From: Ophiocordyceps camponoti-saundersi (nom. inval.)
Lineage: Eukaryota; Ascomycota; Sordariomycetes; Hypocreales; Ophiocordycipitaceae
NCBI GenBank assembly: GCA_003339415.1
Contig: PDHQ01000039.1
Span: 152,404 to 216,403 of the forward strand
Direction of reading: 5' to 3'
Length of the DNA stretch: 64,000 bases
In this document: positions 1 through 11,118 of the stretch, in pieces
Layout of the letters: the number at the start of each line of letters is the position of its first letter
Position numbering within the stretch: position 1 is the first letter of the stretch
Made by a program: the position numbers and the translations under genes
Notes under the pieces: generated by a model
Seen by the model: only the letters and a program-made list of their open reading frames with translations
What the model was told of the DNA's origin: nothing
Database searches by the model: none

Positions 1-1623
1 CACCATCTGGAGCCGCCGCTCGACAGAGTCTTGAATACCGATGAGAATCTGCGTACGATTCTGCTCGTCAACAGCATATGAAGGAGCTACGAGAATGAAG
101 ACTTTGGCCTGGTTGCGAGCCGGTTGCGACGAGGTGGAATAGCGAACATTCGAATTGTCCACAGCAATCGTATGAACCCTGGTGAATTGGACCTCCCGTT
201 GTAAGCCGTCAAAGTCATGATCGTCGAGCCCCATATTGTGAAGGCCGTCGTCTATGTCCATGCCGACTGGTGCTTCGAGCAAGCTTCCAAGGCTTGTATG
301 AATAGGATGATGGAAGCTGGCACTTGTACGTCCATATTCATGCCGTTTAGACGCACCGCTGTTGGGCACGAGTGGTGGCTCGGCAAAGCCTGGTCTCTCA
401 TGCGACGCGGAGAGGTCGGCTCGAGCCAGCATCGAGCTTACTCGACGAGAGCTTCGCCGCGGAGCACCAGAGGCATCGTTGTCATGCTGTTCAAGAGAAG
501 AAACCAGGTCCAACGGCTTGTCGGCCCTATCGCTTTTACGCTGACGCTTTCCGGGCAACGGAGCCCCGAAGCTCTCGCGGAAGTTTTGTTGAACAGGGGT
601 TGATGCGCCACTGGTGAAGCCCGGTTGCATGGAACTTCGGCGGCGGCCGGCTCTGTGCTTGGCCTTCCTGCGGTGGCTAACAAAAGGATCCTCGCGGCTC
701 AGGTAGGTAAGCCGCCAGATAGAGTACGAATTGGTTTCGCGATTCACAGTGACGCCGAGTACAAGGGGTTCTTTAAGCAGTTGAGCGGATGCGACAGGAA
801 GTTGGATGCGCTCAATGTGAAGAAGTTCCTCTACAGGATCCAAAAATGCTGGTCTTCCCAAAGTCGTCTTCCGTCCCGTACGGTGGCTCTGGAGTTCGGA
901 GTCGGTCACGACCAGGCCGATATCCGCGAGGGGGTCGGTTAAAGACAATAAGCGCGGCCAGTGTGGTTCGGCATGCTCCATGGGGGAGTCCCACATGTTC
1001 TCCAATGTCGATCTAAGGCTGAAATTGAGGGCCTTTGGATTCCTCAAACCCTCTGTCGAGAAAGTCGACTGTTGAGAGGTATCCAAGGCATTGAGATGTG
1101 ACGAGACGAAGGAGTTTGGCGGGACACGAGGAAATTTGAGGGAGACGGGAGCCAGGTTGTCGGTCTTGGCCTTGCGCTGAATGATGACGCCAATGGGGCC
1201 AGCACAGGCGGATTCTACCTCGAACGGAATATGAAGGATATGGCTCGTTCCGGAGAGAAAGTAGACATGAGCCTGAGTCTCGAGAAAGACGACGAGGGCC
1301 TTTTCCAGTGGCGGAAAGCCAGCAGCTGGGGACTCAGAGGCAGCGCCATCAGATCTAGTGTCTTCGGACGTCGGAAAGTAAGACAGAAGAGCTTGAATGA
1401 CGGGTTCCTTTTCGAGGTCGAATCTGAAAATCCTGCGCAAGGTTCCGCCGCGACACCAGACGACGCTATCTCGGGTAACGAGCAGCTCATCCTCACAACC
1501 ATCGTCCGTAGTGATGTCCCAGGTGTAGGCGGAAGCTGGAGTGTCGGCGGGAATCAGCTGCTCCTGGATGGCGTAGCGCAGTCCTGACGGCTGATGCAGC
1601 CCCAGGGACTTGACCATAGCCAT
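1..1623 (-). CDS. APC1: Anaphase-promoting complex subunit 1 (BimE/APC1), N-terminal part, cut by window edge
   Basis: Amino-terminal part of APC1 (BimE in Aspergillus), the large scaffold of the nuclear anaphase-promoting complex ubiquitin ligase. The frame is open without introns from the ATG at 1623 to position 1 (541 codons). The gene therefore leaves the window on the left; family members are near 2,000 residues, so most of it is missing. The opening MAMVKSLGLHQPSGL, the VVWCRGG stretch, and the segments QAHVYFLSG and IPFEVE match the fungal APC1 N-terminal propeller region as I know it from BimE. Residues about 310-430 are basic and Ser-rich, like the phospho-regulated loop of the family. 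An in-frame TGA 15 codons upstream (1669-1671) supports this start. It is divergent from VPS41 across about 650 bp. Family call confident; exact 5' end likely. Confidence 0.88.
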   Translation of the reverse strand, partial: MAMVKSLGLHQPSGLRYAIQEQLIPADTPASAYTWDITTDDGCEDELLVTRDSVVWCRGGTLRRIFRFDLEKEPVIQALLSYFPTSEDTRSDGAASESPAAGFPPLEKALVVFLETQAHVYFLSGTSHILHIPFEVESACAGPIGVIIQRKAKTDNLAPVSLKFPRVPPNSFVSSHLNALDTSQQSTFSTEGLRNPKALNFSLRSTLENMWDSPMEHAEPHWPRLLSLTDPLADIGLVVTDSELQSHRTGRKTTLGRPAFLDPVEELLHIERIQLPVASAQLLKEPLVLGVTVNRETNSYSIWRLTYLSREDPFVSHRRKAKHRAGRRRSSMQPGFTSGASTPVQQNFRESFGAPLPGKRQRKSDRADKPLDLVSSLEQHDNDASGAPRRSSRRVSSMLARADLSASHERPGFAEPPLVPNSGASKRHEYGRTSASFHHPIHTSLGSLLEAPVGMDIDDGLHNMGLDDHDFDGLQREVQFTRVHTIAVDNSNVRYSTSSQPARNQAKVFILVAPSYAVDEQNRTQILIGIQDSVERRLQMV

Positions 1624-2271
1624 GGTAGCTCCATAAGGCTCACGCGTTGAGCAGTGATGGTTTGATGCTCAGCGGCAAAACTACGGAAACCTTCTGTCGC
1701 CTGTGATGATCGGACGCGTCTACGGAGGACGCTTTCGAAAGACCTTGCCCGGCCAAAATTGACCCCTGTAAGAAAAAAGCAATTTATCATGTAAATCTGC
1801 AGGGCAGGTACTTCTATCCCACGCGTAGCCACTATAGGTAGTTCTCTCAGCGTAGTAAATTGCCGAATCCCAGCGCTTTATATGCTACCGATTAAGGGGC
1901 CAGGCCCTGAATAACTGCCCTAACGCTGTGATGGCAGGCCTATAGCCTAGATGTACTGTTATCTATATATTTGTGTAGGAATTCCTTCTTTCCGACAGGG
2001 ATTATTTTATGCTGGGCAAAGTCTTTTGAAGGCGTCCTCCGTAGACGCGGAAGCGATGCCAGGGCTCGGCATTGGCCGATTACCTAATCGCAAGAATCCT
2101 GAGGCTCTTGCCATTCCTGGAATGGGCTCCATGACGTAAGGCAGCTCTCTGCTCGCTCTTTCTGGCGACATGTCCATCAACCTGGAACCTACGGCGCCGA
2201 GCTCGTCTGCAGCTCTAGTCGGCACTCTTCTCCTGTCAGGAGTTTCGCTGCTTTTAGGATGAGCTGCTGCA
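1624..2271. other. Intergenic region between divergent APC1 and VPS41
   Basis: 648 bp shared upstream region of two divergent housekeeping genes. It holds an AT-rich stretch near 1950-2010 and no convincing reading frame. I see no RNA gene or repeat. It presumably carries both core promoters, but no element stands out enough to call. Confidence 0.5.
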
Positions 2272-5200
2272 ATGACGGAACCAGAGAGACGCGCCTCCGA
2301 AGAATCTCCGCGACGCGCCGACGACGATGGCAATGGGGTCCAGCCCGTGTCTCCTGACAATGCGCATCGCGGCCGTCCCCAGCAGAGGCAGCAGGATCAG
2401 GACGGTCGTGAAATTGTATCTGATGCCCAAGCGGGTAAGAAAGATAAAGGAAAGGCTGGGAAAGAGGACTCGACCAGCAGCGAGGATGACGACGACGAGG
2501 AAGAAGATGACGATGACGATGACGATGAAGAGGAAGACGATGAAGAGGAGGAGGAGCCGCAGCTCAAGTACGCACGCATGACGCAGCACTTGGCTGCCGT
2601 GTATCGCAATGGCGACGCGACCAGCACCTTTGTCGTTGCGGGCGACAAAATGGTCTGCTCTATTCCCCCTCTCCAAGTTTGCACGTTAGCTTTGATCTCA
2701 CAATCCTCTAGATTATAGGAACTCATAATGGCAATATCGTTAGTTGCTCACGTCTCGTGTTCTCGGCTCGGACTAATCGTTTCACAGCACGTTGTTCAAC
2801 TGCCAACCTTCCAGTCGCTGCGAGTCTACCATGCTCATTCGGCATCCGTCACGACCATATCCATATCTCCATTTCCGCCTCCACTACCTGGAGATAAAGC
2901 ATACGCTCCTCTGCGTCAGCCGGCCTCTCAGGCTCGACAAGCAGAAACATCGTCACCAGCCGCGACTTCGAGGAGGACGAGAGAGATCCAGCAGTTGCCG
3001 AAGCTTCCCTCCAACGAGATCTACATAGCAACTTCATCAATGGACGGCAACGTTTGCATACAGTCTCTCATCGATGTCAAGGACGTTCAGCTGCGAAACT
3101 TTGCTCGGCCGGTACAGGCCGTCGCTCTGTCTCCAGAATACAAGGTCGATCGAACTTATTTGTCAGGCGGCCTTGGGGGCCAGCTCATCTTGACAGTAGG
3201 TGGCGGCGCGGGACGAAGCACATCCACCACCACAGGAACTGCGGCAGCTGCAGCTTCGGGCTGGCTGGGTAGCGTGGGCTTAGGCCACAATACGGGCAAA
3301 GATACCGTCCTTCATTCAGGAGAGGGTTCGATCAGCTGTATAAAATGGTCCCTGTCCGGCAAGTATGTGGTATGGCTCAACGAATTCGGCATCAAAGTCA
3401 TGCGCTCCAAGCTTCATCTCGAAAGTGGCGACTCGGATCACGCCTGGAAGCGGATGGCTCACGTAGACAGGCCTCAGACAGACGAGTGGGAGACCATGGC
3501 AAGTGTCTGGAAAGGCAGAGCCGAGTGGATCGACGAGAAGACTATCGATACCGACGAGGTGGTGCCAAGGTCTTCTACCGATACCAGGCAACGAGAGCAG
3601 ACCACGGCGGTAATGGAGCGGCTCCTTGTTGGCTGGGGCGGCACCATATGGATCATCCATGTTCATCCAGGTGCCGGGGTCGGCAAAAATGCTGGTCAAA
3701 GGGCACTCGGACGAGCAGAAATCGCCAAGATGTGAGTGCTGATGATGAAATTACAGGTCTAGATAGTTCTGACCGACGACAGATTCCGAATGGACTGCAT
3801 CATCTCCGGCATTTCACTCTATACACAAGGGCTTCTTCTTGTCCTCGCATTCACCCCGGATGCCGACAACTCTCAGAGCAAGCAGGCGAGGGATTCGTCC
3901 CGCGGGTCGAGGCAACGCGCGCGCTCTGGATCGTCGCGGCCTCTGACGGATCATAACCCGCCTGAGCTGAGGCTTATCGATCTCGGCTCACAGACTGAGG
4001 TCGATAAGCTGAGCCTCAATATAAGTCGTTATGAGCGGTTATCTTCTGCCGATTATCATCTGGGCGTTCTACCGGCTCACACGGCTGCGTCAGCCGCGGC
4101 GTCCAAGGGGACCCTCGAGGCGCTCGCTGGCTTGGGCACTGATGTTTGGAACGCCGCCATCAACCCCAAGTCCCTGTTCAGCTCTGGTGCTAGTATAATG
4201 AGCAAAGACAGTGGTGATGACGTGGGATCCAATTCCAAAGCTGCGAGTACTACCGGAACCATTCGATCCAGCAGGCCCACGGCGCTGGCCGCTCACCCGA
4301 GCTTGGTAAAGCCAGGGGCCAAGATATTCATCCAAAGCCCGTACGACTGCGTGCTAGCAACCAAGAGGGACCTGGCCGATCACCTGTCGTGGCTGTTAGA
4401 GAGGGAGCTTTACCAGCGTGCCTGGGAGCTCTTAGACGAGAACCCCGACGCTGTGAGCGTGTCGGCGGAGAAGACAGCAGACTTCGGATCGACGACACCA
4501 TCCAAGAATCCATCGGGTGCCGACGACTTTTACGACGACGAGTCGGCCATTGACACTTCTCACAAAGCCGTGATCTCCTACGCGGAAAAGGAGAAGAGAC
4601 GGATCGGCGAGCTCTGGATTCAGGAACTCATCGAGGAGGGTAACTGGAAAGCGGCCGGGCAGGTGTGTGGCAAGGTTCTGACGACGCCAGACCGCTGGGA
4701 GAGATGGGTTTGGGCTTTTGCGGGAGCGAACAGGTTTGACGAAATCGCGTGTCACATGCCGGCACGACCGCTGCAACCACCGCTGCCGTCGACGATTTAC
4801 GAGGTGGTCCTGGGTCATTATCTGCAGAACAACAAGCCGCGGTTTAGAGAGCTTCTGGCTACCTGGCCGACGGATCTCTTCAACGTCAGCATCGTCTGCA
4901 CGGCACTTGAAAATCAGCTCAAATTTCGAGACGTTCGAGAGGATAGCATTGACGAAGGCGTCAAAGGTAGAGACTGGCGAATCGTCATGCAGAGCCTTTC
5001 GGGACTATACGAGGTCGTTGGAAGGAACCGAGAGGCCCTGAAGTGCTACATCAAGCTTCACGATGCCGACTCGGCCTTCCGGCTGATCCGAGATGGTCAT
5101 CTCGCCGAGGCGGTGGCGGACGACATCCCCAGCTTCATAGGACTGAGGGTTGACCCCGAGCGGCTGGAGGCTATGACAAAAGAAGACCTGGCGCGAGCGA

Positions 5201-6309
5201 CGTCGGAAGCCATCACGCTCCTCGTCGACGAAGCGCAGCACGGCCTGGTACGGCCAGAGACGGTGGTGGAACAGCTCAGGGGCCGAGAGCTCGACCTCTA
5301 CTTGTACTTCTACCTCAAGGGTCTATGGCGAGGCGAGGGCATCAAGGAGCGGACGGGTGAGACGATGGATCGCCTGGTCATGGACAGCCAGTCCCTGGTG
5401 GACGACTTTGCCGACCTGGCTGTGCACTTGTTTTCCGTAAATGACAGACCGATGCTCATGGAGTTTCTCAAATCGTCTACCTCGTACACGTTTGAAAAGG
5501 TAAAGCGATGAAGTCGAGGACGCAGGTTCGGAAGGGAAGGCTGACGACGACAGGCTGTCCAAGAGTGCGAGGACTTTGAGTATCATGACGAGCTTGTCTA
5601 TCTCTACTCCAAGACGGGCCAGACGAAGCGCGCGCTCTTCCTCATCATCGACGGGCTGAAGAATGTGGAAAAGGCCATCGAGTTTGCCAAGGAACAGGAC
5701 GATCCCGACCTATGGGAGGACCTGCTCAACTACAGCATGGACAAGCCAGCCTTCATCCGCGCCCTGCTCGAGCAGGTCGGCACCGCCATCAACCCAGTGA
5801 CGCTGATACGGCGTATCCCGGAGGGACTGGCGATTCAGGGCCTGAGGGAGGGGCTCACGCACATGATGAAGGAACACGAGCTCCAGCACAGCGTCAACTC
5901 TGGAGCGGTGCGTGTGCTACGCAGCGAGCTGGCGGCGGCGCAGAACGAGTTGCGGGCAGGACAGCGGAGGGGGATCAAGTTCGAGGTGGTGCCGCCGACG
6001 GAGGCTGCGAGAGAGGGCAACGGGATGGCAGCAGTCGACAGTCGAAAGCCGAGGCCCGGTCGATGCGCGAGCTGCGGCGGGCCCTTGACGGAACTCGAGA
6101 CGGAAACGCTGCTGGGCTTTGCTTGCGGACACGTCTTCCACGTCAGCCACCTGCTGGAGATGCTCCACGAAAGGCCGGAGACGGGATTCGACGCTGGCGA
6201 TGAGGGAACGGAAGAAAGACGACATTCGGTGGGCATCAAGGTTATGAGGGCGAGGCTGCTCAGGGACAAGGTCAAGGGCGGCTGTCCGATCTGCCAGGTG
6301 AGGGAATAG
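2272..6309 (+). CDS. VPS41: Vacuolar protein sorting protein VPS41 (HOPS subunit)
   Basis: VPS41, the HOPS tethering-complex subunit that binds the Rab7-type GTPase and drives late endosome/AP-3 vesicle fusion with the vacuole. I read five exons: 2272-2652, 2712-2738, 2788-3731, 3783-5499 and 5554-6309, joining to 1,274 residues. Exon 2 is only 27 nt and encodes IIGTHNGNI; introns are 49-59 nt, and intron 2 carries a CTAAT branch site. The order is as expected: a WD-like propeller (YRNGD, GTHNGN, IYIATSSMDGNV, NFARPVQAVALSP), the clathrin-repeat region (KTGQTKRALFLI, AKEQDDPDLWEDLL), and a C-terminal RING-like zinc motif (CASCGG, CGHVFH, CPIC). The first 100 residues are unusually acidic, with a near-continuous Asp/Glu run around residues 66-95. 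The start is the first ATG before the acidic region. Confidence 0.93.
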
Positions 6310-6547
6310 GTATGTATGAAGGAAGCTCTGGAGAGGGTTGGGTGAATACCATTAATTTCAGTCTACTTGATTTCGACTCGACTTCTTTTCTTCTGCTTCG
6401 TCCTGTTGACGAGAGCATGCCTAGGTACAAATAGCAGGATTTATGTTGCCGGGCTGGCACGATGCAAACCATGTACGATATCGGGAGACTTGGCGGCCTC
6501 CCATGCTAAGGACAAAGGGAAGATGTTGGAGAGAGGGAATCGGCTTC

Positions 6548-7247
6548 TCAGAAGAGGAAAGCGACGGCCATGGCTCCGGCACCGACGGCAACGCCACGCA
6601 TGACGCTGACAGTGTTGCTAGCACCCGTCGACGTGGGCATGGGCGAGTAGGTGCTGGTCGAGGGCCAGTACTGGACGCTCTCGGTGGCGGTGAGGACCTT
6701 GCGAGTGGTCGGCATGGACGAGTTTCCGCGCGTCATGGTGGTCTCAGCGCCGACGTCGGGCTCGGTAGCGGTGGCCTCGGGGGAGAAGCTGATGGGCGTC
6801 TCGACCGATCCCTCAGCCGAGTAGGCCTGGATGGAGGTGCCGACCTTGAGCCCCGTGCTGGGAGCGGCCTCGCCCGAGCCCTGAGTCGAGGTCGAGAGCT
6901 GGCAGTTGATGGAGCGCACGACGGTGCACATGTTGACGGTATAAAGAACGGAACCTGGGACAGCGATCAGCCAAAATTAAACTCGCTTCTCATCAAAGAT
7001 GGAAGAAGAGGAAATGGTGTTCTTACCGTCAGCAGTCATGGAACCCAACTCCTGGGGGGCCAAGGTCTCAGTCGTTGAGTTATTGGCTGCGAAGTCTGGT
7101 CAGTTACGATATCGTCTCTCTTAACTTTTGTGAGGGGAGGAGAAGGAAAGGGGGAAAAATATAAAACTCACTGTAAGGCTCGACAGCGCTGGCGACGGTG
7201 GCAAGGCCGGCGGCCATGAGAAGAACGTTGGCGATGGCAGCAGGCAT
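6548..7247 (-). CDS. Small secreted GPI-anchored-type protein, unknown function
   Basis: Three exons on the minus strand, 7172-7247, 7027-7086 and 6548-6954, join to a 180-residue protein. All junctions are GT-AG (GTGAGT and GTAAGA donors). It begins with a hydrophobic signal peptide (MPAAIANVLLMAAGLATVASA), followed by an NNST N-glycosylation site. Two cysteines sit close together (MCTVV...INCQ), then comes a long Ser/Thr/Pro-rich tail. The last 20 residues are hydrophobic after a small-residue STGASN stretch, which fits a GPI attachment signal. The expected location is the plasma membrane or cell wall. No enzymatic domain is visible and I do not recognise the family. The first exon cleanly ends at the signal-peptide region, so the start is reasonable. 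Confidence 0.72.
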
Positions 7248-8992
7248 CTCGGAGACGAAGACGAAGATGATGGTGATGTGCGTTGACTTGTGTGAGTTTC
7301 TTTTGAAGTTATTCCGAAACAGAAGGAGGATGAAGAAGAAGAAGAAGAAAAAACCTGCAGTTTTTTTTTCCCCTTTCCTTGTTTATTTTGGTCTGTGAAT
7401 GGGACTTCAGGTTAGAAGTTGTTCTGGATAAGGTCGGTTGGATGCTGATGGCTTGGGAAGAAGATGATTTCCAACGTCCTCGCCAGGACCATAAAAAGGA
7501 TCTCTGAGTCGAGGGAGGAGGCGCTTGCGAAGGGGGGTCCGATGGTGGTGCAGACGGGAAGGGAAGGGGTTTGGATTGGAACGCGGCGAAGCAGTAGGTG
7601 CAATATCTCGTTCCGAAAGATGGTGGGCGAAACAGAGAGAGGAGGGATGGGGGGGGGGAAGAAATGCTAATAGAGGAAGAGATAGTGAGGAATCGACATA
7701 CCTTGTGATAGAGAGCTTTTTCTTTTGGTCTGATGATGATTGAAGTCTCGAGTTTTGGCGATGGTTGATGCTTTGCAACGATGGGGGATGATCGGATGAG
7801 GGAGAAGAAGGAGAAGAAGAAGAGAGGAGAAGGGCAAAGAAACAAGAAGATGGGGGATTGTATGCGATGCCTGAGAAAACAGGTATCAAGACGCCGTTTT
7901 GTTTGCGCTCTCACGGTCGAGGTGAATTGACTGACTTTTGGGGGGGGGGGCTCAGCAAACGGACCATAGGCAGTTCTCGACGACGCCTACGCCTACGCCT
8001 ACGCCACTACCGCCACCATCATCACCATCAATCATCATCATCATCATCACCACCACCACACGTGCTGCACCGCACTCTCCTCCTACAATGGACCATCTCT
8101 CCATCTATCTACCTATCTACCTTATGTAAGTCGCGTAGAGACAACATCACCAGCGCGTCTCTGACTCTGACTCACATTATTCTATTTCATCCCCAGCAAG
8201 TCTCTTTTTCTGACTCACATCGTTGGTGAGAAGGCTTTTCTTTCGTTATCCCAACGGGGGGGAAAAGGGTATGGAAGGGAGGATTATAAGGGAAAGAAAA
8301 GAAGGGGGAAAAAAAAAACCGACTCAAGGGGTTCGTCAGACCTGGGCAAATAGAACGAATGATAGAGTCGATTTTCTTTTCTCGTTGGTATGAGATGATT
8401 GGAAATCGAATTTGCGAGACTATCATGTTGTTTTTCTGCATTTTCTCCTCCGTCTTTTTTTTTTATTTCCTTCTCTTATATCCGTATACATACGTAGGTG
8501 ATCTTTGCATAGTACATCTGGGAAGAGGCATATACCTACATATGTGTGTGTGTGTGTGATTCCATAGACGGGAGATATAAATCAAGACTGAATCCCAGCA
8601 TCAAATTCGAGACGGAAAAAAATACAATCAAAGAAAAAGATTTCGTCTCACTTTGCCTTCTCCATCGCTTGCTTAGTGAAGTCTTCCCACGCTTCTCCAT
8701 CCCCCTTTCTTCCCCTCCTCCTAATCTGGCGTGGAAGCAGAGAAAAGGATTCCGTCTGCAAAGATTGTCACATCTTGAGTGAGTGAAGGTGAATGTTGCG
8801 GTTTCGTTGCTGATGCATCATGATGCACTTAAAGAGGCGTTTTGTTGTGCTGGCAGCTTTGCTTTTCTAGCTTCACCAGCCGTGGCGTTGGATGGATCGC
8901 GAGGTTGAGCTTCTGATGCTCGTCCGAGCGGCAGAAAAGACAGTTGCAGAATATAATGTCAGTTTTGCTCATATCCTTCAACGAAGTCCAAT
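7248..8992. other. Intergenic region with low-complexity leader sequence
   Basis: About 1.7 kb between the GPI-type gene and the tRNA. It is rich in CT/GA tracts, consistent with a long 5' leader and promoter for the minus-strand gene. It includes a (CCTACG) and (CACCAT/ATC) microsatellite at about 7979-8062, an imperfect poly-A/G stretch near 8270-8320 and a (TG)n run at 8541-8558. Frames here are low complexity and I call no gene. Confidence 0.5.
7979..8062. repeat. CCTACG / CAC-ATC microsatellite
   Basis: Tandem CTACGC hexamers at 7985-8005 are followed by CAC/CAT/ATC trinucleotide runs to about 8062. This is simple repeat in the upstream region of a minus-strand gene. Confidence 0.8.
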
Positions 8993-9083
8993 GGGCGGAT
9001 GGTTTAGTGGTATAATGCCTTCTTAGCATGATCAGAACGAGCATGTATGGAGGAGGTCCGGGGTTCGATTCCCCGTCTGTCCA
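8993..9083 (+). tRNA. tRNA-Ala (AGC) with a 19-nt anticodon-loop intron
   Basis: The cloverleaf can be folded by hand. The acceptor stem GGGCGGA (8993-8999) pairs with TCTGTCC (9076-9082), and A9083 is the discriminator. The anticodon stem CCTTC/GGAGG closes a seven-base loop TTAGCAT once a 19-nt intron (about 9029-9047, between positions 37 and 38) is removed. The T arm is CGGGG-TTCGATT-CCCCG. The anticodon is AGC (9025-9027; inosine expected at position 34). The third acceptor pair is G3:U70, the alanine identity element, which independently supports Ala. The mature length is 72 nt. Internal A box (9000-9010) and B box (GGTTCGATTCC, 9062-9072) are present. Confidence 0.93.
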
Positions 9084-9086
9084 TTC

Positions 9087-9091
9087 TTTTT
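9087..9091 (+). terminator. RNA polymerase III terminator
   Basis: A run of five T residues begins four bases after the tRNA discriminator base, as expected for Pol III termination. Confidence 0.75.
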
Positions 9092-9296
9092 CGCTCTCTC
9101 GTCATCCTTCATTTCTGGACGCCATCTCCAATGCCATTGATGAATGACACATTCTGCTATTTTTGCCATCCTGGCGATAGAGACTGAAGTTCTTCGCGTC
9201 AAAGACAGAATCGCATTCGTCTCCCGTCATCTCATCGTCTCGTAACTCATCTACAACATGAACCCCTTCTCCAAGTGAAAAAACTCCCATCGCCAA

Positions 9297-11118
9297 TCAC
9301 ACCACCCCCGCCACCGCCGCCATCGTGGCGCCGTACGCTCCCGCACACAGGATCCAGTCCATCATGCCCCTGTCCAGCTGCTGCATCAGGCCAGACTGCA
9401 CCAACGCCATGCAGATGCTGGCACCTACGAGGCCCACCACCGTGATGCGCCCCGAGAAGCCCGGGATGATGGCAAAGGTGAAGACGGGCACCAGCACCGC
9501 CGCAAACACCGCCAGCGCCAGCTGCGACAGCGATGACTTGAGGGACACGCCCTCTGCAATCCTGTCTTGCTGCTTGGGCGTCCTCCGGCCACTGGCCTCT
9601 GACTCTGATCCCCTCAGCATGGTAACTGGCACCGCCGCCATCGGCCCCGTTACCATGTCCTCGGCCTCCCGGACTACCACGCCTTCGCCCGTCACCGCAG
9701 CTTCCGCCGCCATCGACTCCCCTCTCTCTAGACAGACGAGGTCGTCGGGAACGTCGAGGAAGCTCGTCTCCTCGTCTGCCAATAACCGGTTGGCGGCCAG
9801 GTAAGTTTTGTACTCGTGCATCTCGTGCAGCGTGGGAACCGCCATGTCCTGTGTCTTGCGCACCGAAGCCATGACCTTGTCTACAGGGGGCAATCAGCAA
9901 ACGGAACATGCAAAGAGAGTTCGTGTTGATCGTACTATATTGGCTCAGCTTATAGCCGATCTGGCCCAAAATCTCCGTCCTTTGCTGCGCCAAAGGGTTG
10001 TTCGTCCAGCGTTCCTGGCGACGCGAGGCGGGCAAGATGCCATAGCCTCTCTCGATCGTGTCTCTCGAGTCCAGCATCTGCAGCTCCTTCTCGAGCTCTA
10101 TCAGATCGGCCTGCATGTACAGAAGAAGCCGGTGGCTGAGAGCTTCGAAGCGCCTGTACATTGGCGTGACGGGCCGGCCGCCAAGACCACCTACCAATTT
10201 CGCTGCTAGGAGCTGATAGCCGCTCATCGGTGGCTTTTCCGTCGCGTACGTCGGCTGAGACATACTTGAGGCGACCTGCGAGAGGGCCGCTGGCAAGTGG
10301 CTGGGAACCACGGGAGGCGACCCGACGAGGTTGCATATGGCCTGCGAGTGATTGTATTCTGGCCTGGAAGGCACCTCGCCGGTACCCGCACAGTAGCCCA
10401 TGCTTCTCAGGGCATCAGCTCTCCCCGGTGTGGCGTCGCCTTGGCTGCCATTAAGCATGGAGACATTGGATGCGTTGGACATGTTGTAGGAACCAAAGGT
10501 AGCTCCCGCGGAAGAACTCGTTCCCATCGGAGATTCGACCAAGTAGTCCAGGGCACTGGGTCGCCGCCGTGGGCGCGGCGCGTAGTAAGTGCTCGGGTAG
10601 CCGCGCAATGATTGGGTCGATATCTGACTTGTCACAGGGCTGCAGTCTTCCACCGGCAGCGGCATTTGTAGAGCGACTGCTGCGGCCTTGAGAGACGGTG
10701 GCGTGACTGTCTCTGACATGGTCGGCGTCTTGGCATCGGTCGAGGATGAAAGGGTCGAGGATGAAAGGGTCGACGGTGTATGGGTATCTGCAGCTGGCGC
10801 TTTATTATCGTTTTCTTGCTGGCCTGCCGCGGCCATTCCGTCGCCAGCATCGGGCGAGGGCAAGGAAGAGACGTTTTGCGGGCGAGCGTCGAGAGCGATT
10901 GTGTCGTCTGTGGCCAGTGTCTGCACCATTTGCTCATCGGGAATTTCCTCCACCGTCACCATCGGGGCCACGCGATGGGATGAGACCGGCGGCGGCTGTC
11001 CCGAGGATCCGTTGACGCCTCCAGCTGTCGGGACGGGCGACTCCTGGTTGGCACCATCCGCGTTGATGTCGACGGCAGCCGGTTCATGGCACGACTGAGA
11101 CTCGGTTGTGCAGTCCAT
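9297..11118 (-). CDS. DUF6594-family membrane protein
   Basis: Two exons, 9936-11118 and 9297-9880, with a GTACGA...TGTAG intron of 55 nt, give 588 residues. The first 290 residues are Ser/Thr/Pro-rich and look disordered. The DUF6594 core follows: SGYQLLAAKL, YRRFEALSHRLLLYMQ, LIELEKELQMLDSRD, then after the splice NKVMASVRKTQDM. The C-terminus has three predicted membrane spans (LALAVFAAVLVPVFTFAI, TVVGLVGASICMALVQSG, ILCAGAYGATMAAVAGVV). That layout, with a coiled region followed by terminal spans, is typical of these fungal proteins, whose function is unknown. The unspliced frame stays open past the donor but loses the conserved core, so the spliced model is preferred. The 1.2 kb upstream separates it from divergent GATB. 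Confidence 0.83.

Noticed and set aside
2397..2726. Minus-strand poly-Ser frame
   Set aside because: It is the antisense of the Asp/Glu tract in VPS41 exon 1.
7309..7914. Minus-strand 201-codon frame upstream of the GPI-type gene
   Set aside because: Ser/Pro/Phe-rich low complexity from a CT-rich leader; overlaps alternative open frames of the same kind.
9247..9935. Unspliced continuation of the DUF6594 first-exon frame to 9247
   Set aside because: The frame past the donor at 9935 is Arg/Gly-rich, whereas the spliced frame gives NKVMASVRKTQ and the three C-terminal membrane spans.
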